DNA of 11,714 bases from Lentzea sp. (GTDB taxonomy: Bacteria; Actinomycetota; Actinomycetes; Mycobacteriales; Pseudonocardiaceae): contig JASLAV010001117.1 of the NCBI GenBank assembly GCA_030146905.1, positions 1 to 11,714 on the forward strand, read 5' to 3'. This document shows, piece after piece, positions 1 to 6,818 of this stretch; within the stretch, counting starts at the first letter, position 1; each line of letters opens with the position of its first letter. The notes under the pieces are model-generated. The model was given only the letters and a program-made list of their open reading frames with translations. It was not told where the DNA came from and ran no database searches. Made by a program: the position numbers and the translations under genes.

Positions 1-1754
1 GCGTCCACGACCTGCTCGCAGGGCTTTTCCTTGAGCGGGACTTCCTTGCCGTAGCGGTCGAGGACCTTCTCCACCGGGGACGGCGGGCACCAGGTGCCGC
101 CGGAGACGATGGTGGCGGCCACGTTCGCCAGTTCCAGAACGCTCGTGGCGCCGGGACCGAGGGTGTAGGAGCCCGCGTTGTTCTGCTTCGTCCAGTCGCC
201 CTGGGTGGGGCCGTTCGACTTGTCCGACTTGATGGGCTCGCCCGACCTGTTCACGCCCTGGAGGGTTTCGCGCATTCCCAGGCGGTAGGCCATGTCCACG
301 ACGCTGTCGAGGCCGGTCTTCTCCTGCAGGATCACGAAGCCCGTGTTCGGGGACATCGCGAGGGCCTGGGTCAGCGACATCTTCTCGCCGTAGGTGCCCG
401 CGTTCTCGACCTTCCACGGCGCGCCGCCGTTCGGGTAGACGCGCGAGTAGTAGACCTTCGGGACGTCCACCTGCCTGTCGATGCCGATGACGCCCTTCTC
501 CATCGCCGCGGCCGCGGTGAAGACCTTGTTCACCGAGCCGGGGCCGAACGGGAGGACCTCGGCGGGCACGGGGCGGGCGACCTGGCCCAGTTCCGCGTTG
601 TTGCCGTAGTCGCGGGAGGCGACGAGGGCGCGCACCTTGTGCCTGTCCTTGCCCGGCTCGACGACGGACATGACGTTCGAGATGCCGTTCTGCGTCTTCG
701 GCACCTGCTGCTCAGCCGACTGCTTCGCGGCCCTGGTGGCCTTCGGGTCCATCGTGGTCTTGATGGTGAGGCCGCCGCGCTGCAGCTGCTTGTCGGTGAT
801 GCCCGACTCGCGCAGGTAGTCGAGCAGGTAGGAGCAGAAGAAGCCGTAGATCGGGCCGTCGCCGGCGCCGACGCAGCCCTTGGGCAGGATCTGCAGGTCC
901 TCGACGACGCCCAGCGGTGAGGCCTTGTACTCCTCGGCCTTCTTCTCGGCCTCTGCCTGGTCCGCGCCGAACGCGCCGTTCTCACGCATCTTGTCGATCA
1001 CGGTGTTGCGGCGCTCCAGCGCCTTCTCCGGAGCGGCACCGGGGTTGAGCGACGACGGGCGGTTCGCGATCGCGGCGAGCAGTGCGGCCTGCGGGACGGT
1101 CAGCTTGTCGGCGGTCGTCTTGAAGTACGCCTTGGCCGCCGCGCCGACGCCGTAGGTCTGGTTGCCCAGCGGCACGATGTTGAGGTAGCCGGTGAGGATC
1201 TCTTCCTTGGTCATCTGCTGCTCGAGCTGCAGGGCGACGCGCGCCTCGCGCATCTTGCGGCCGATGGTCGCCTCGGTGGCCTTCTCCCAGGCTTCCTGCT
1301 CGTTGTCGGCGCCGAGCACGAACGCCATGGAGTTCTTCACGTACTGCTGCGTGAGCGTCGACGCGCCCTGCGTCGCGCCACCGTCCACACCGGCCTTGGC
1401 GGCGGCACGGGCGATGCCCTGCCAGTCGACGCCCTGGTGGTCGTAGAAGCGCTTGTCCTCGATCGCGAGGATCGCGGCCTTCATGGTGTCCGAGATCTGC
1501 TGCGACTCCAGCGGAACCCGGTACTGGTCGTACAGGTAGGCGATCGGCTCGCCGTTCATGTCCTGGATGGTGGTGACGAGCGGCAGCTCACCCTTCGCGA
1601 GATCTCCCGACGTCTGGTCGACGGTGTCGGCAGCGCGGTTGGACGCGAGCCCTAGACCTCCGACGACCGGGAACACCATCGCGGCGAGGAGCACGCCCGC
1701 AGTCAGGCACAACCCCAGCAATTTGACCAAGCCTGACGCGCGTGCGGCGAACAA
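1..1754 (-). CDS. Class A penicillin-binding protein (glycosyltransferase/transpeptidase), C-terminus outside window
   Basis: This is a bifunctional peptidoglycan synthase that polymerises glycan strands and cross-links stem peptides at the outer face of the membrane. The 584 residues seen begin with a short cytoplasmic tail and a hydrophobic segment (about residues 9-40). The family 51 glycosyltransferase domain follows, with the EDKRFYDHQG motif (catalytic Glu99), GASTLTQQ, and the RK..EA..A..LE...TK.EIL..YLN block. The transpeptidase domain carries SVNK (acyl-serine Ser407) and SPN (Ser468). The KTG motif should lie just past the window edge. I chose the TTG at 1754 because AAGGAG (1762-1767 on the minus strand) sits 7 nt upstream and the protein then starts MFAARASGLVKLLG, usual for this group in actinobacteria. 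The family is firm; whether it is the PonA1 or PonA2 type cannot be told without the C-terminus. A possible -10 (TAATAC) lies near 1794-1799. Confidence 0.93.
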   Translation of the reverse strand, partial: MFAARASGLVKLLGLCLTAGVLLAAMVFPVVGGLGLASNRAADTVDQTSGDLAKGELPLVTTIQDMNGEPIAYLYDQYRVPLESQQISDTMKAAILAIEDKRFYDHQGVDWQGIARAAAKAGVDGGATQGASTLTQQYVKNSMAFVLGADNEQEAWEKATEATIGRKMREARVALQLEQQMTKEEILTGYLNIVPLGNQTYGVGAAAKAYFKTTADKLTVPQAALLAAIANRPSSLNPGAAPEKALERRNTVIDKMRENGAFGADQAEAEKKAEEYKASPLGVVEDLQILPKGCVGAGDGPIYGFFCSYLLDYLRESGITDKQLQRGGLTIKTTMDPKATRAAKQSAEQQVPKTQNGISNVMSVVEPGKDRHKVRALVASRDYGNNAELGQVARPVPAEVLPFGPGSVNKVFTAAAAMEKGVIGIDRQVDVPKVYYSRVYPNGGAPWKVENAGTYGEKMSLTQALAMSPNTGFVILQEKTGLDSVVDMAYRLGMRETLQGVNRSGEPIKSDKSNGPTQGDWTKQNNAGSYTLGPGATSVLELANVAATIVSGGTWCPPSPVEKVLDRYGKEVPLKEKPCEQVVD

Positions 1755-1849
1755 CCCGCAACTCCTTCCGAACAAACCCTGGATTCCCCTACGTATTAAG
1801 TCGCGCGAGAAGCCCGTGAGGTTGCGTCCGCTGATCGACTGGTTTCAAC

Positions 1850-2878
1850 CTACCGGAGCAACCGCAGGCCGATCGTCGGACTGGCCCTCCTCACCTCGAC
1901 ACCCGCGTGGTCGGGCAACACGTCGTCGAGGAACCCGTATCGGGACAGCTCTTCGTCGGGCCGCCTGCTCACCGTCCGCCACCAGACCGCGATGTCACCC
2001 CATCCCGGAGCCGACAGCGACCCGCCGAAGTGCTGCACTGACAGGGCGGCGCACAGGTTCGCGAACCGCACCCGGTGCTCCAGCGGCCACCCGGCCAGAG
2101 TGCCCATCACGAACCCGGCGCCAAACACGTCGCCGGCACCGGTCGCGTCGAGCTGCGCGACGTTGAGGCCCGGCACGTCCACGCATTCGCCGGTAGAGCT
2201 GTCGACGGCGACCGCTCCGCCGCCTCCTCGTGTGACGACCACCACCGGCACGTGCTCGGCGAGCTTGCGCGCCGCGTCCACCGGTGTGTCGGTGCGCGTG
2301 TACCCCTGCGCCTCCACGTGGTTCGGCAGGAACACGTCATATCCGTCAAGACGGCGCAACAGCTCCGGCGACCACGCACCGGTCCGGTCCCAGCCGATGT
2401 CGGCGAAGAGCTTCGCGCCGTTCTCCTTCGCCGTGCGCACCCACTGCTCGTCCTCGGCCTGGATGTGCACGAAGCACGCCTTCGCCGACGGCGGCGGGTT
2501 GAACAGGTCGTCCGCGACGACCGGCGCCTTGTGCCCGTGCGTGACCATCGAACGGTCGCGCTCCATCGCCATGGACACGGTCACCGGCGAGTGCCACCCG
2601 TAGAACCGGCGGCAGTAGGAGAGGTCGACACCTTCCTGCTCGGCCAGCACGTCCCAGCAGAAGTCGCCGTACGCGTCCTCGCCGAACGCCGCCGCCAGCG
2701 CGGTCTTCAGCTCCAGCCTGCGCAACGCCACCGCGAGGTTCGCGATGCCGCCCGGACACGACCCGAGCCCGTCGGCCCACACCTCCGTGCCGGCGGCCGG
2801 CGGCCGGGGCAGGCCGGTGAAGATGATGTCGAGGAAGACGGTGCCGGTGAGCAACACGTCGTAGTCCGCATCAGCCAT
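1850..2878 (-). CDS. PfkB-family (ribokinase-like) carbohydrate kinase
   Basis: This is a 342-residue cytoplasmic sugar or nucleoside kinase of the ribokinase/PfkB superfamily, which transfers the ATP gamma-phosphate to a hydroxymethyl group of the substrate. An N-terminal strand and substrate-binding Asp (LLTGTVFLDIIF, residues 9-20) is followed by the glycine-rich PfkB signature 1 (CPGGIANLAVALRRLE, about 41-56). The second signature (DATGAGDVFGAGF, 244-256) contains the anion hole and the catalytic base Asp250. The substrate cannot be read from sequence. The ATG at 2878 has no Shine-Dalgarno sequence, so the message may be leaderless or nearly so. It lies 95 bp upstream of the penicillin-binding protein on the same strand, so the two could share a transcript, but the PBP also has its own good ribosome site. 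The Arg-rich last 20 residues look unstructured. Confidence 0.88.
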   Translation of the reverse strand: MADADYDVLLTGTVFLDIIFTGLPRPPAAGTEVWADGLGSCPGGIANLAVALRRLELKTALAAAFGEDAYGDFCWDVLAEQEGVDLSYCRRFYGWHSPVTVSMAMERDRSMVTHGHKAPVVADDLFNPPPSAKACFVHIQAEDEQWVRTAKENGAKLFADIGWDRTGAWSPELLRRLDGYDVFLPNHVEAQGYTRTDTPVDAARKLAEHVPVVVVTRGGGGAVAVDSSTGECVDVPGLNVAQLDATGAGDVFGAGFVMGTLAGWPLEHRVRFANLCAALSVQHFGGSLSAPGWGDIAVWWRTVSRRPDEELSRYGFLDDVLPDHAGVEVRRASPTIGLRLLR

Positions 2879-2928
2879 GCGTGAACTTTGCCATCCGTCA
2901 GCGGCGGCATGCGTTAGAAACGTCGGCC

Positions 2929-4077
2929 ATGGGGGGTCCGCTCAGGAAGAACGTTCAGTTCCAGCTGCTGTGGCTGGGCGCACAGAACTCCGTCGGCAGC
3001 GTATCGAGTTCCGCTGTCACCGATCTGAGCCGCCGGCCGATCTGTGGACAACCCGGCGCCTGTGGACAACCTCTCCCTCGTCGATCTCCGGCACGTCCGC
3101 ACACCCGTCCTCGGTGAGACGATTGGAGTGGGGGCCGCGATCTCCCCCTGGGGGCCAGTCAGTCGGGATCGGTTCAGGGCCGCGGTCATCATCAGCCGCG
3201 ACGACGCACCGTGCGGTTCGTCACTCGTCTGCCGCTGGTGGTGTTCGCGCGGTGTCCAAGGTTCGGCGCTCGGCCCGACCGTGCAGGTCGTGGTCCGACC
3301 GGCTCGTAACGCGTCGTGCAGGAAACGGCACGGCTCGGCCAACCCGTCTCACCGGTGCGTTGCCCTGGAGCTTCGGACAGGCTGTGCCGTCGTCGACTCG
3401 ATCACGTTCGCCGTGACAACCGTGTGCGCGTGGTTCGCCAGGATCCCGCAGGCCGAACACCCGGCCACGCCAGAAGATGCGCCACGACGTCAAGGAAGCC
3501 GACTGTGGCACCAGATCGGCCTGCGCAACCTCACGATCATCTTCCTGGTGCTGAACCTGCTCGGCGGCGCCTCGATGCTCCCGGTGTTCGCCCTCGTCGC
3601 CGAACGCGGCGGCGACGGCCTCGACACCGGCGTGGTGGTCGCCGGCATCGGTGTGGGAGGAGTCCTGGGATCGCTGCTCTCCCCCGGGGTCGCGCTCGCG
3701 CCGAGCAAGCTCGTGGTGGCCGTGCTCGTCGTCTTCGGCGCGAGCAACCTCGCGATGGCGCTGCCGTTCGGCGTCTTCTGGCCGTTCGTGCCGCTCGCGG
3801 TCACCGCCGTCGTCACGCCGCTGATCAACGTGTCGGTCTCCGCGATCTACGCGCAGCTGGTGCCGGAGGACATGATGGGCCGCCTGGACGCGGCGTCGAC
3901 GATGGCCTCCCGCGTGCTGACCCCGCTCGCGCCCGCGCTCGGGGGGGCCTCGCGGGCGCGGTGGGCGGCGGTCCGGCGTTGCTCCTGTTCGGCGCGCTGA
4001 TCCTGGTCGCGGCCGTGGCGGCGAGGTTCTCCGACCTCGCTACCCCTCCTCGGCGATCATCTCCCGCATCCGGGTGA
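2929..4077 (+). pseudogene. Degraded MFS drug/antibiotic exporter
   Basis: These are remnants of one major-facilitator exporter spread over all three forward frames. The N-terminal piece (ATG 2929, LRKNVQFQLLWLGAQNSVGS) reads like the usual start of such proteins and fades after about 3010. A middle scrap near 3316-3385 contains QETARLGQ and then, in another frame, GALPWSFGQAVP, matching the region before TM6. The C-terminal half (about 3389-3940: VDSITFAVTTVCAWF, then NLTIIFLVLNLLGGASM, and the YAQLVPEDMMGRLDAAS loop) is well kept. It is broken at a run of seven G (3941-3947), after which GLAGAVGGGPALLLFGALILVAAVAARF continues in another frame to the stop at 4075-4077. About 300 bases (3010-3310) no longer resemble the family. 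The tail overlaps the convergent sigma factor gene by 38 bp. A sequencing error could explain the G-run shift alone, but not the rest. Confidence 0.8.
3042..3071. repeat. Direct repeat of CTGTGGACAACC with two DnaA-box-like sites
   Basis: The 12-mer CTGTGGACAACC occurs at 3042-3053 and again at 3060-3071, an 18-bp start-to-start spacing. Each contains TGTGGACAA, the reverse complement of TTGTCCACA, which is the preferred DnaA box of Streptomyces and relatives. The repeat falls in the part of the MFS pseudogene that no longer encodes recognisable protein. Two boxes alone do not make an origin. They could titrate DnaA or be chance. Confidence 0.55.
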
Positions 4078-4732
4078 GCGCGCGGTGCTGGGCCACCCGC
4101 ACGGCGCCCGGCGTCGACCCCACGGCCAGCGCGACCTCCTCCGCCGACAGTCCGACGGCCACCCGCAGCACGAGGATCTCGCGCTGGCGGGGCGGCAGTT
4201 TGTGCAGCAGGCGCGTGACCTGGGCGAACATCTCGCCGTTGACCGCGTGCTGCTCAGGTCCGTCGTCGAGCGACGGGCAGTCCGGCAGCTCCGGCACGAC
4301 CTCGGCGCGGTTGCGGACGGCGCGGCGGCGGGCGTCGGCGACCTTGTGCGCGGCGATGCCGTACACGAAGGCAAGGAACGAGCCCGGCTCGTAGCGGTAC
4401 TTGGACAGCGCGCCGAGCACCGCCACGCAGACCTCCTGCGCGATGTCCTCGGCGGAGACCAGCGTTCGCTCGCGGCCACCGACCCGTGCGCGGCAGTAGC
4501 GCAGGATCAACGGCTGGATCCGGCCGAGCAGGTGCTCGACCGCCCGTCTGTCTCCGTCGAGGGCGGCGTCGACGAGATCCGCGAACTCGGCTTCGGCGAG
4601 CCACTGGTGGGAGACCGGTGCCTGGCGCACCCGACGACGCGTGGACACCGCTGGCCGGTTCCAGGCCTCCGCAACTGGCGCTGCTGCGAGGCCGACACCG
4701 CCACCGGTCCGCACGGCTGTGGGTTGAACCAT
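4040..4732 (-). CDS. shbA: RNA polymerase sigma factor, SigD/ShbA-like ECF type
   Basis: This is an ECF-class sigma-70 factor of about 230 residues. Region 2 contains LRYCRARVG, the SAEDIAQEVCVAVLGALSKY core-binding and -10 recognition stretch, and FLAFVYGIAAHKVADARRRA. Region 4 contains LPPRQREILVLRVAVGLS, and the -35 recognition helix-turn-helix is AEEVALAVGSTPGAVRVAQHRAL. The wording of both regions is that of mycobacterial SigD and Streptomyces ShbA; the latter is known to drive transcription of the principal sigma gene hrdB. I placed the start at ATG 4732 because GGAGGT lies 7 nt upstream; GTG 4750 is in frame but has no ribosome site. A basic, low-complexity N-terminal extension of about 45 residues precedes region 2. 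The gene converges on the dead MFS gene and overlaps its tail. No anti-sigma gene is adjacent. The ShbA assignment is by pattern; a SigD-like paralogue is possible. Confidence 0.85.
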   Translation of the reverse strand: MVQPTAVRTGGGVGLAAAPVAEAWNRPAVSTRRRVRQAPVSHQWLAEAEFADLVDAALDGDRRAVEHLLGRIQPLILRYCRARVGGRERTLVSAEDIAQEVCVAVLGALSKYRYEPGSFLAFVYGIAAHKVADARRRAVRNRAEVVPELPDCPSLDDGPEQHAVNGEMFAQVTRLLHKLPPRQREILVLRVAVGLSAEEVALAVGSTPGAVRVAQHRALTRMREMIAEEG

Positions 4733-4819
4733 CCCGGCGACCTCCTCCACTACAGCGACACTAGGGGCTTCACTGGAGTAGAGACCGCAGCGAGCCGTTT
4801 GATACCGCCTGCTTGCAAG

Positions 4820-4880
4820 AGGACCACGAAGTCCAACCGGGTGGGACGAGCAGCACCCTTTTGAGGTAGAACGTGGTCCT
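4820..4880. promoter_or_regulatory. Nested inverted repeat upstream of the sigma factor gene
   Basis: A perfect 9-bp inverted repeat (AGGACCACG at 4820-4828, CGTGGTCCT at 4872-4880) encloses a smaller one (GGGTG 4839-4843, CACCC 4854-4858) followed by TTTT on the plus strand. It lies in the 207-bp gap between the sigma factor start (4732) and the hydrolase stop (4940), both on the minus strand. It could be an operator, a leader structure of the sigma mRNA, or part of a terminator for the upstream hydrolase. I see no clear -35/-10 pair in this gap. Confidence 0.4.
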
Positions 4881-4939
4881 AATGGCCCAGTCCTCCGGAC
4901 ATGCCGAAAGACCGGACGTCCGCTCCGATGACAGCGGCC

Positions 4940-5653
4940 TCAGCCACGCGAACTCCCCAGTGGGACGTCGAGGCCGCGCGGTGAGGCCTCGTGCATCGCA
5001 TTCGCGATGTCCGGTGCCATCGGTTCGAGACCGAGCTCACCGTGGACGAAGTCGACGACGAGCCTGGTCCAGTCCCGCGCCCTCCTGAGCATCGCGTGGC
5101 CGTCACCGACGACGCTGAAGCGCGCCACCCTGTCCGTGACGGTCTTGGCCTGCCGTGCGAACCACAGCGACTTCGCCGGGTCCGTCGTCCGCTCCCGGTC
5201 GCCGTGCGCGATCAGCAGCGACTTGCCCCTCAGCTGCTCGAACGGCTCTCCGGGAACGATCCACGGCGCGAGCGCGCAGACCGCGACCACGCTCGGGTGT
5301 CCCGCGACCCTCAACGCGGTGCGGCCGCCCATGGAGTGCCCGACGAGCACGACGGGTGCGCCGGGGTGCAGCCGGGTGATCTCGCCGAGCGCCCACCGCG
5401 CGTCCTTGACCGGGTCGAGGCTCGGCGCGTTCCACCCGCGGACGCGGTAGCGCAGGTTCCAGACCTCGACGCCGGGCGCCTTCAGCGCGCGGGCCAGCGG
5501 AACCATCCGCAGGTACGCGAGGTTGTGGCGCCTGACGGGTTCCGTGCCGTGCTCCCGTCCACCGTGGAGCACGAGCACGACGGCGTTCGTGCCGTCAGGT
5601 GGTTTCAACACGTCGACATGCGGATGCACACCTTCATGTTCGTAGGACCACAC
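4940..5653 (-). CDS. Alpha/beta hydrolase, serine nucleophile
   Basis: This is a 237-residue cytoplasmic alpha/beta-fold hydrolase without signal peptide, of unknown substrate and probably an esterase or acylpeptidase-like enzyme. The visible catalytic triad is Ser107 in the elbow GHSMGG (105-110), Asp152 in LLIAHGDRERTTDP, and His186 in VVGDGHAML. An oxyanion-hole motif (VLVLHGGREHG, 27-37) comes before it. The serine elbow and the short region between strands 6 and 7 set it apart from the Asp-nucleophile hydrolase next door. The GTG start at 5653 has no obvious Shine-Dalgarno sequence. It is divergent from the epoxide-hydrolase-like gene, with 95 bp between them that must hold both promoters. 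I see no link to lasso peptide maturation. Confidence 0.85.
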   Translation of the reverse strand: MWSYEHEGVHPHVDVLKPPDGTNAVVLVLHGGREHGTEPVRRHNLAYLRMVPLARALKAPGVEVWNLRYRVRGWNAPSLDPVKDARWALGEITRLHPGAPVVLVGHSMGGRTALRVAGHPSVVAVCALAPWIVPGEPFEQLRGKSLLIAHGDRERTTDPAKSLWFARQAKTVTDRVARFSVVGDGHAMLRRARDWTRLVVDFVHGELGLEPMAPDIANAMHEASPRGLDVPLGSSRG

Positions 5654-5736
5654 CGTTCGGCTCGCCCGGCGAGAGTCAGCTCACACCTCGCGGCAGGCGC
5701 TCGCTCGTGCGCCTCAGCTGCGCGGGGCTCACGCAG

Positions 5737-5751
5737 TAGGGTCGAACGGTG
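5737..5751 (+). promoter_or_regulatory. Candidate -10 element for a leaderless transcript
   Basis: TAGGGT (5737-5742, fitting TANNNT) is separated by only 6 nt from the GTG start at 5749, and no Shine-Dalgarno sequence is present. This spacing is what leaderless transcripts of actinobacteria show. No convincing -35 is visible. Confidence 0.35.
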
Positions 5752-6573
5752 ATCGAACACCTCAGCATCGAGACCGCCGCAGGCACCTTCGACGCCATCG
5801 CGTCCGGTCCCGAGGACGGCCGCCCGGTGTTGCTGCTGCACGGTTTCCCCGAGGCCGCCATCGAGTGGGAGCACCAGGTCGCGGTGCTCGGCGTGAACGG
5901 ATTCCGCGCCATCGCCCCCGACCAGCGCGGCTACTCCCCCGGCGTGCGCCCGGAACAGGTGGGCGAGTACACCGTCACGCACCTCGTCGGTGACGTGATC
6001 GCGATGGCCGACGCGCTCGGCTGGGGCACGTTCGACCTCGTCGGCCACGACTGGGGCGGCGCCGTCGCGTGGTGGACCGCGATCGAGCACCCCGACCGCC
6101 TGCGCACCCTGTCGGTCTTCTCGACGCCGCACCCCGGTGCTCTCAAGACCGCGCTGCAGACCGACGAGGAGCAGCAGATGCGGTCGCAGTACATGCGCGA
6201 CTGGCGTGAGCGCAGCACCGAGAAGCGGATGCTGGACAACAACGCCCACGCGCTCAAGCAGATGTTCGAGTGGCGCGTCCGGCCCTCGCACGTCGAGGAG
6301 TACGTCCAGCGGCTGAGCGAGCCGGGTGCGCTCACGGCCGCGCTGAACTGGTACCGCGCCGGCAAGCCGCACGGCGCCGCGGACAAGGTCTCCGTCAAGA
6401 CGATGTACGTGTGGAGCACCGAGGACGTGGCGTTCGGGTCGGCCGCGGCGTTCGAGACCGAGAAGTGGTGCACCGGGCCGTACCGGTTCGAGATGGTCGA
6501 GGACGTCAGCCACTGGATCCCGGAGGAGATCCCGGAGGCTGCGAGCTCGCTCCTGGTCGAGCACCTGTCCTAA
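5749..6573 (+). CDS. Epoxide-hydrolase-like alpha/beta hydrolase (Asp nucleophile)
   Basis: This 274-residue alpha/beta hydrolase belongs to the epoxide hydrolase / haloalkane dehalogenase branch, which opens its substrate through a covalent alkyl-enzyme ester. The sequence shows the oxyanion motif HGFPE (31-35), the nucleophile Asp101 in GHDWGG (99-104), a cap domain of about 85 residues (about 125-210) with the NWYR motif whose Tyr202 could polarise the epoxide oxygen, the acid Asp226 in VWSTEDVAFG, and the base His255 in VSHWIPEE. HGFPE together with WYR favours epoxide hydrolase over dehalogenase. The start is GTG 5749, possibly leaderless. The gene sits just upstream of the lasso cluster on the same strand, but a strong hairpin after its stop separates the two. 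Involvement in lasso maturation is not supported. Confidence 0.87.
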   Translation: MIEHLSIETAAGTFDAIASGPEDGRPVLLLHGFPEAAIEWEHQVAVLGVNGFRAIAPDQRGYSPGVRPEQVGEYTVTHLVGDVIAMADALGWGTFDLVGHDWGGAVAWWTAIEHPDRLRTLSVFSTPHPGALKTALQTDEEQQMRSQYMRDWRERSTEKRMLDNNAHALKQMFEWRVRPSHVEEYVQRLSEPGALTAALNWYRAGKPHGAADKVSVKTMYVWSTEDVAFGSAAAFETEKWCTGPYRFEMVEDVSHWIPEEIPEAASSLLVEHLS

Positions 6574-6579
6574 ACCTCC

Positions 6580-6613
6580 GCTTCCGCTTGTGGCAACTGC
6601 CGGAAGCGGAAGC
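6580..6613 (+). terminator. Hairpin after the epoxide-hydrolase-like gene
   Basis: A perfect 10-bp stem (GCTTCCGCTT 6580-6589, AAGCGGAAGC 6604-6613) has an inner GGC/GCC pairing in its 14-nt loop. It starts 6 nt after the TAA stop. There is no long U-tract (CGTTCTGG follows), which is common for actinobacterial terminators. It probably insulates the lasso cluster from upstream transcription. Confidence 0.65.
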
Positions 6614-6646
6614 CGTTCTGGCTGTTCTCGGGTTCGTCCCTCTCGT

Positions 6647-6675
6647 TACGTTCGGTCTGCGCGCGCTGAACCGAA
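6647..6675 (+). promoter_or_regulatory. Candidate promoter and operator of the lasso operon
   Basis: In the 88 bp between the hairpin and the precursor start there is a possible -10, TACGTT (6647-6652). Overlapping it is an inverted repeat, TTCGGT at 6651-6656 and ACCGAA at 6670-6675, with 13 bp between the arms. The repeat would cover the expected transcription start, so it could be an operator or a 5'-UTR stem. No clear -35 is seen. A ribosome site (AAGGAG, 6685-6690, in AAGGAGAGG) precedes the ATG at 6702. Confidence 0.35.
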
Positions 6676-6701
6676 GATCCTCACAAGGAGAGGTGCGAAC
6701 C

Positions 6702-6803
6702 ATGTACGAGACCCCGCAGCTGATCGACCTCGGCACGTTCGAAGCGCAGACGGGCCTGCTCGCCAGTTCCGGCAACGACCGCATCATCTTCAGCAAGAAC
6801 TGA
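6702..6803 (+). CDS. Lasso peptide precursor (A), citrulassin-like
   Basis: This 33-residue precursor is cut and cyclised into a threaded lasso peptide. The leader is 18 residues long and carries the YxxPxL recognition motif (YETPQL, 2-7) bound by the B1 element. It ends in Thr-Gly, placing the conserved Thr at position -2. The 15-residue core (19-33) is LLASSGNDRIIFSKN. A Leu1-Asp8 isopeptide bond would give an eight-residue ring, GNDR follows the citrulassin pattern, and Ile10-Ile11-Phe12 should supply the loop and steric plug. It matches citrulassin A (LLGLAGNDRLVLSKN, recalled) at 9 of 15 positions with no gaps, and the remaining changes in the tail are conservative. In citrulassin A, Arg9 is deiminated to citrulline. 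If Gly18 were instead the first core residue, a nine-residue Gly1-Asp9 ring would result. The gene is first in the operon, 21 bp before the cyclase. Confidence 0.93.
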   Translation: MYETPQLIDLGTFEAQTGLLASSGNDRIIFSKN

Positions 6804-6818
6804 CGCGGCACCTCCGCG
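6804..6818 (+). promoter_or_regulatory. Small hairpin between precursor and cyclase genes
   Basis: CGCGG (6804-6808), loop CACCT and CCGCG (6814-6818) form a compact stem directly after the precursor's stop codon. The cyclase ATG follows 6 nt later without a good Shine-Dalgarno sequence. It may stabilise the precursor message or hold down cyclase translation, so that the peptide outnumbers its enzymes. That is inference. Confidence 0.45.

Noticed and set aside
3044..4000. Open frame of 318 codons as an intact membrane protein
   Set aside because: Its first ~115 codons are junk-like and unlike any MFS protein; the recognisable N-terminus lies in another frame and the true C-terminus continues in a third after the G7 run. 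It is a pseudogene fragment.
4913..4922. Palindrome CGGACGTCCG as a terminator or operator
   Set aside because: It is only 10 bp with no loop and no T-run, and such GC palindromes are frequent by chance in this base composition.
5605..6564. 319-codon open frame on the minus strand
   Set aside because: It is antisense to the epoxide-hydrolase-like gene, whose catalytic motifs are all present on the plus strand. The open frame comes from high-GC codon bias.
5749..6573. Epoxide-hydrolase-like enzyme as a lasso tailoring enzyme
   Set aside because: It is separated from the cluster by a strong hairpin and a new promoter region, and such enzymes are not known partners of lasso peptides; adjacency alone is not enough.
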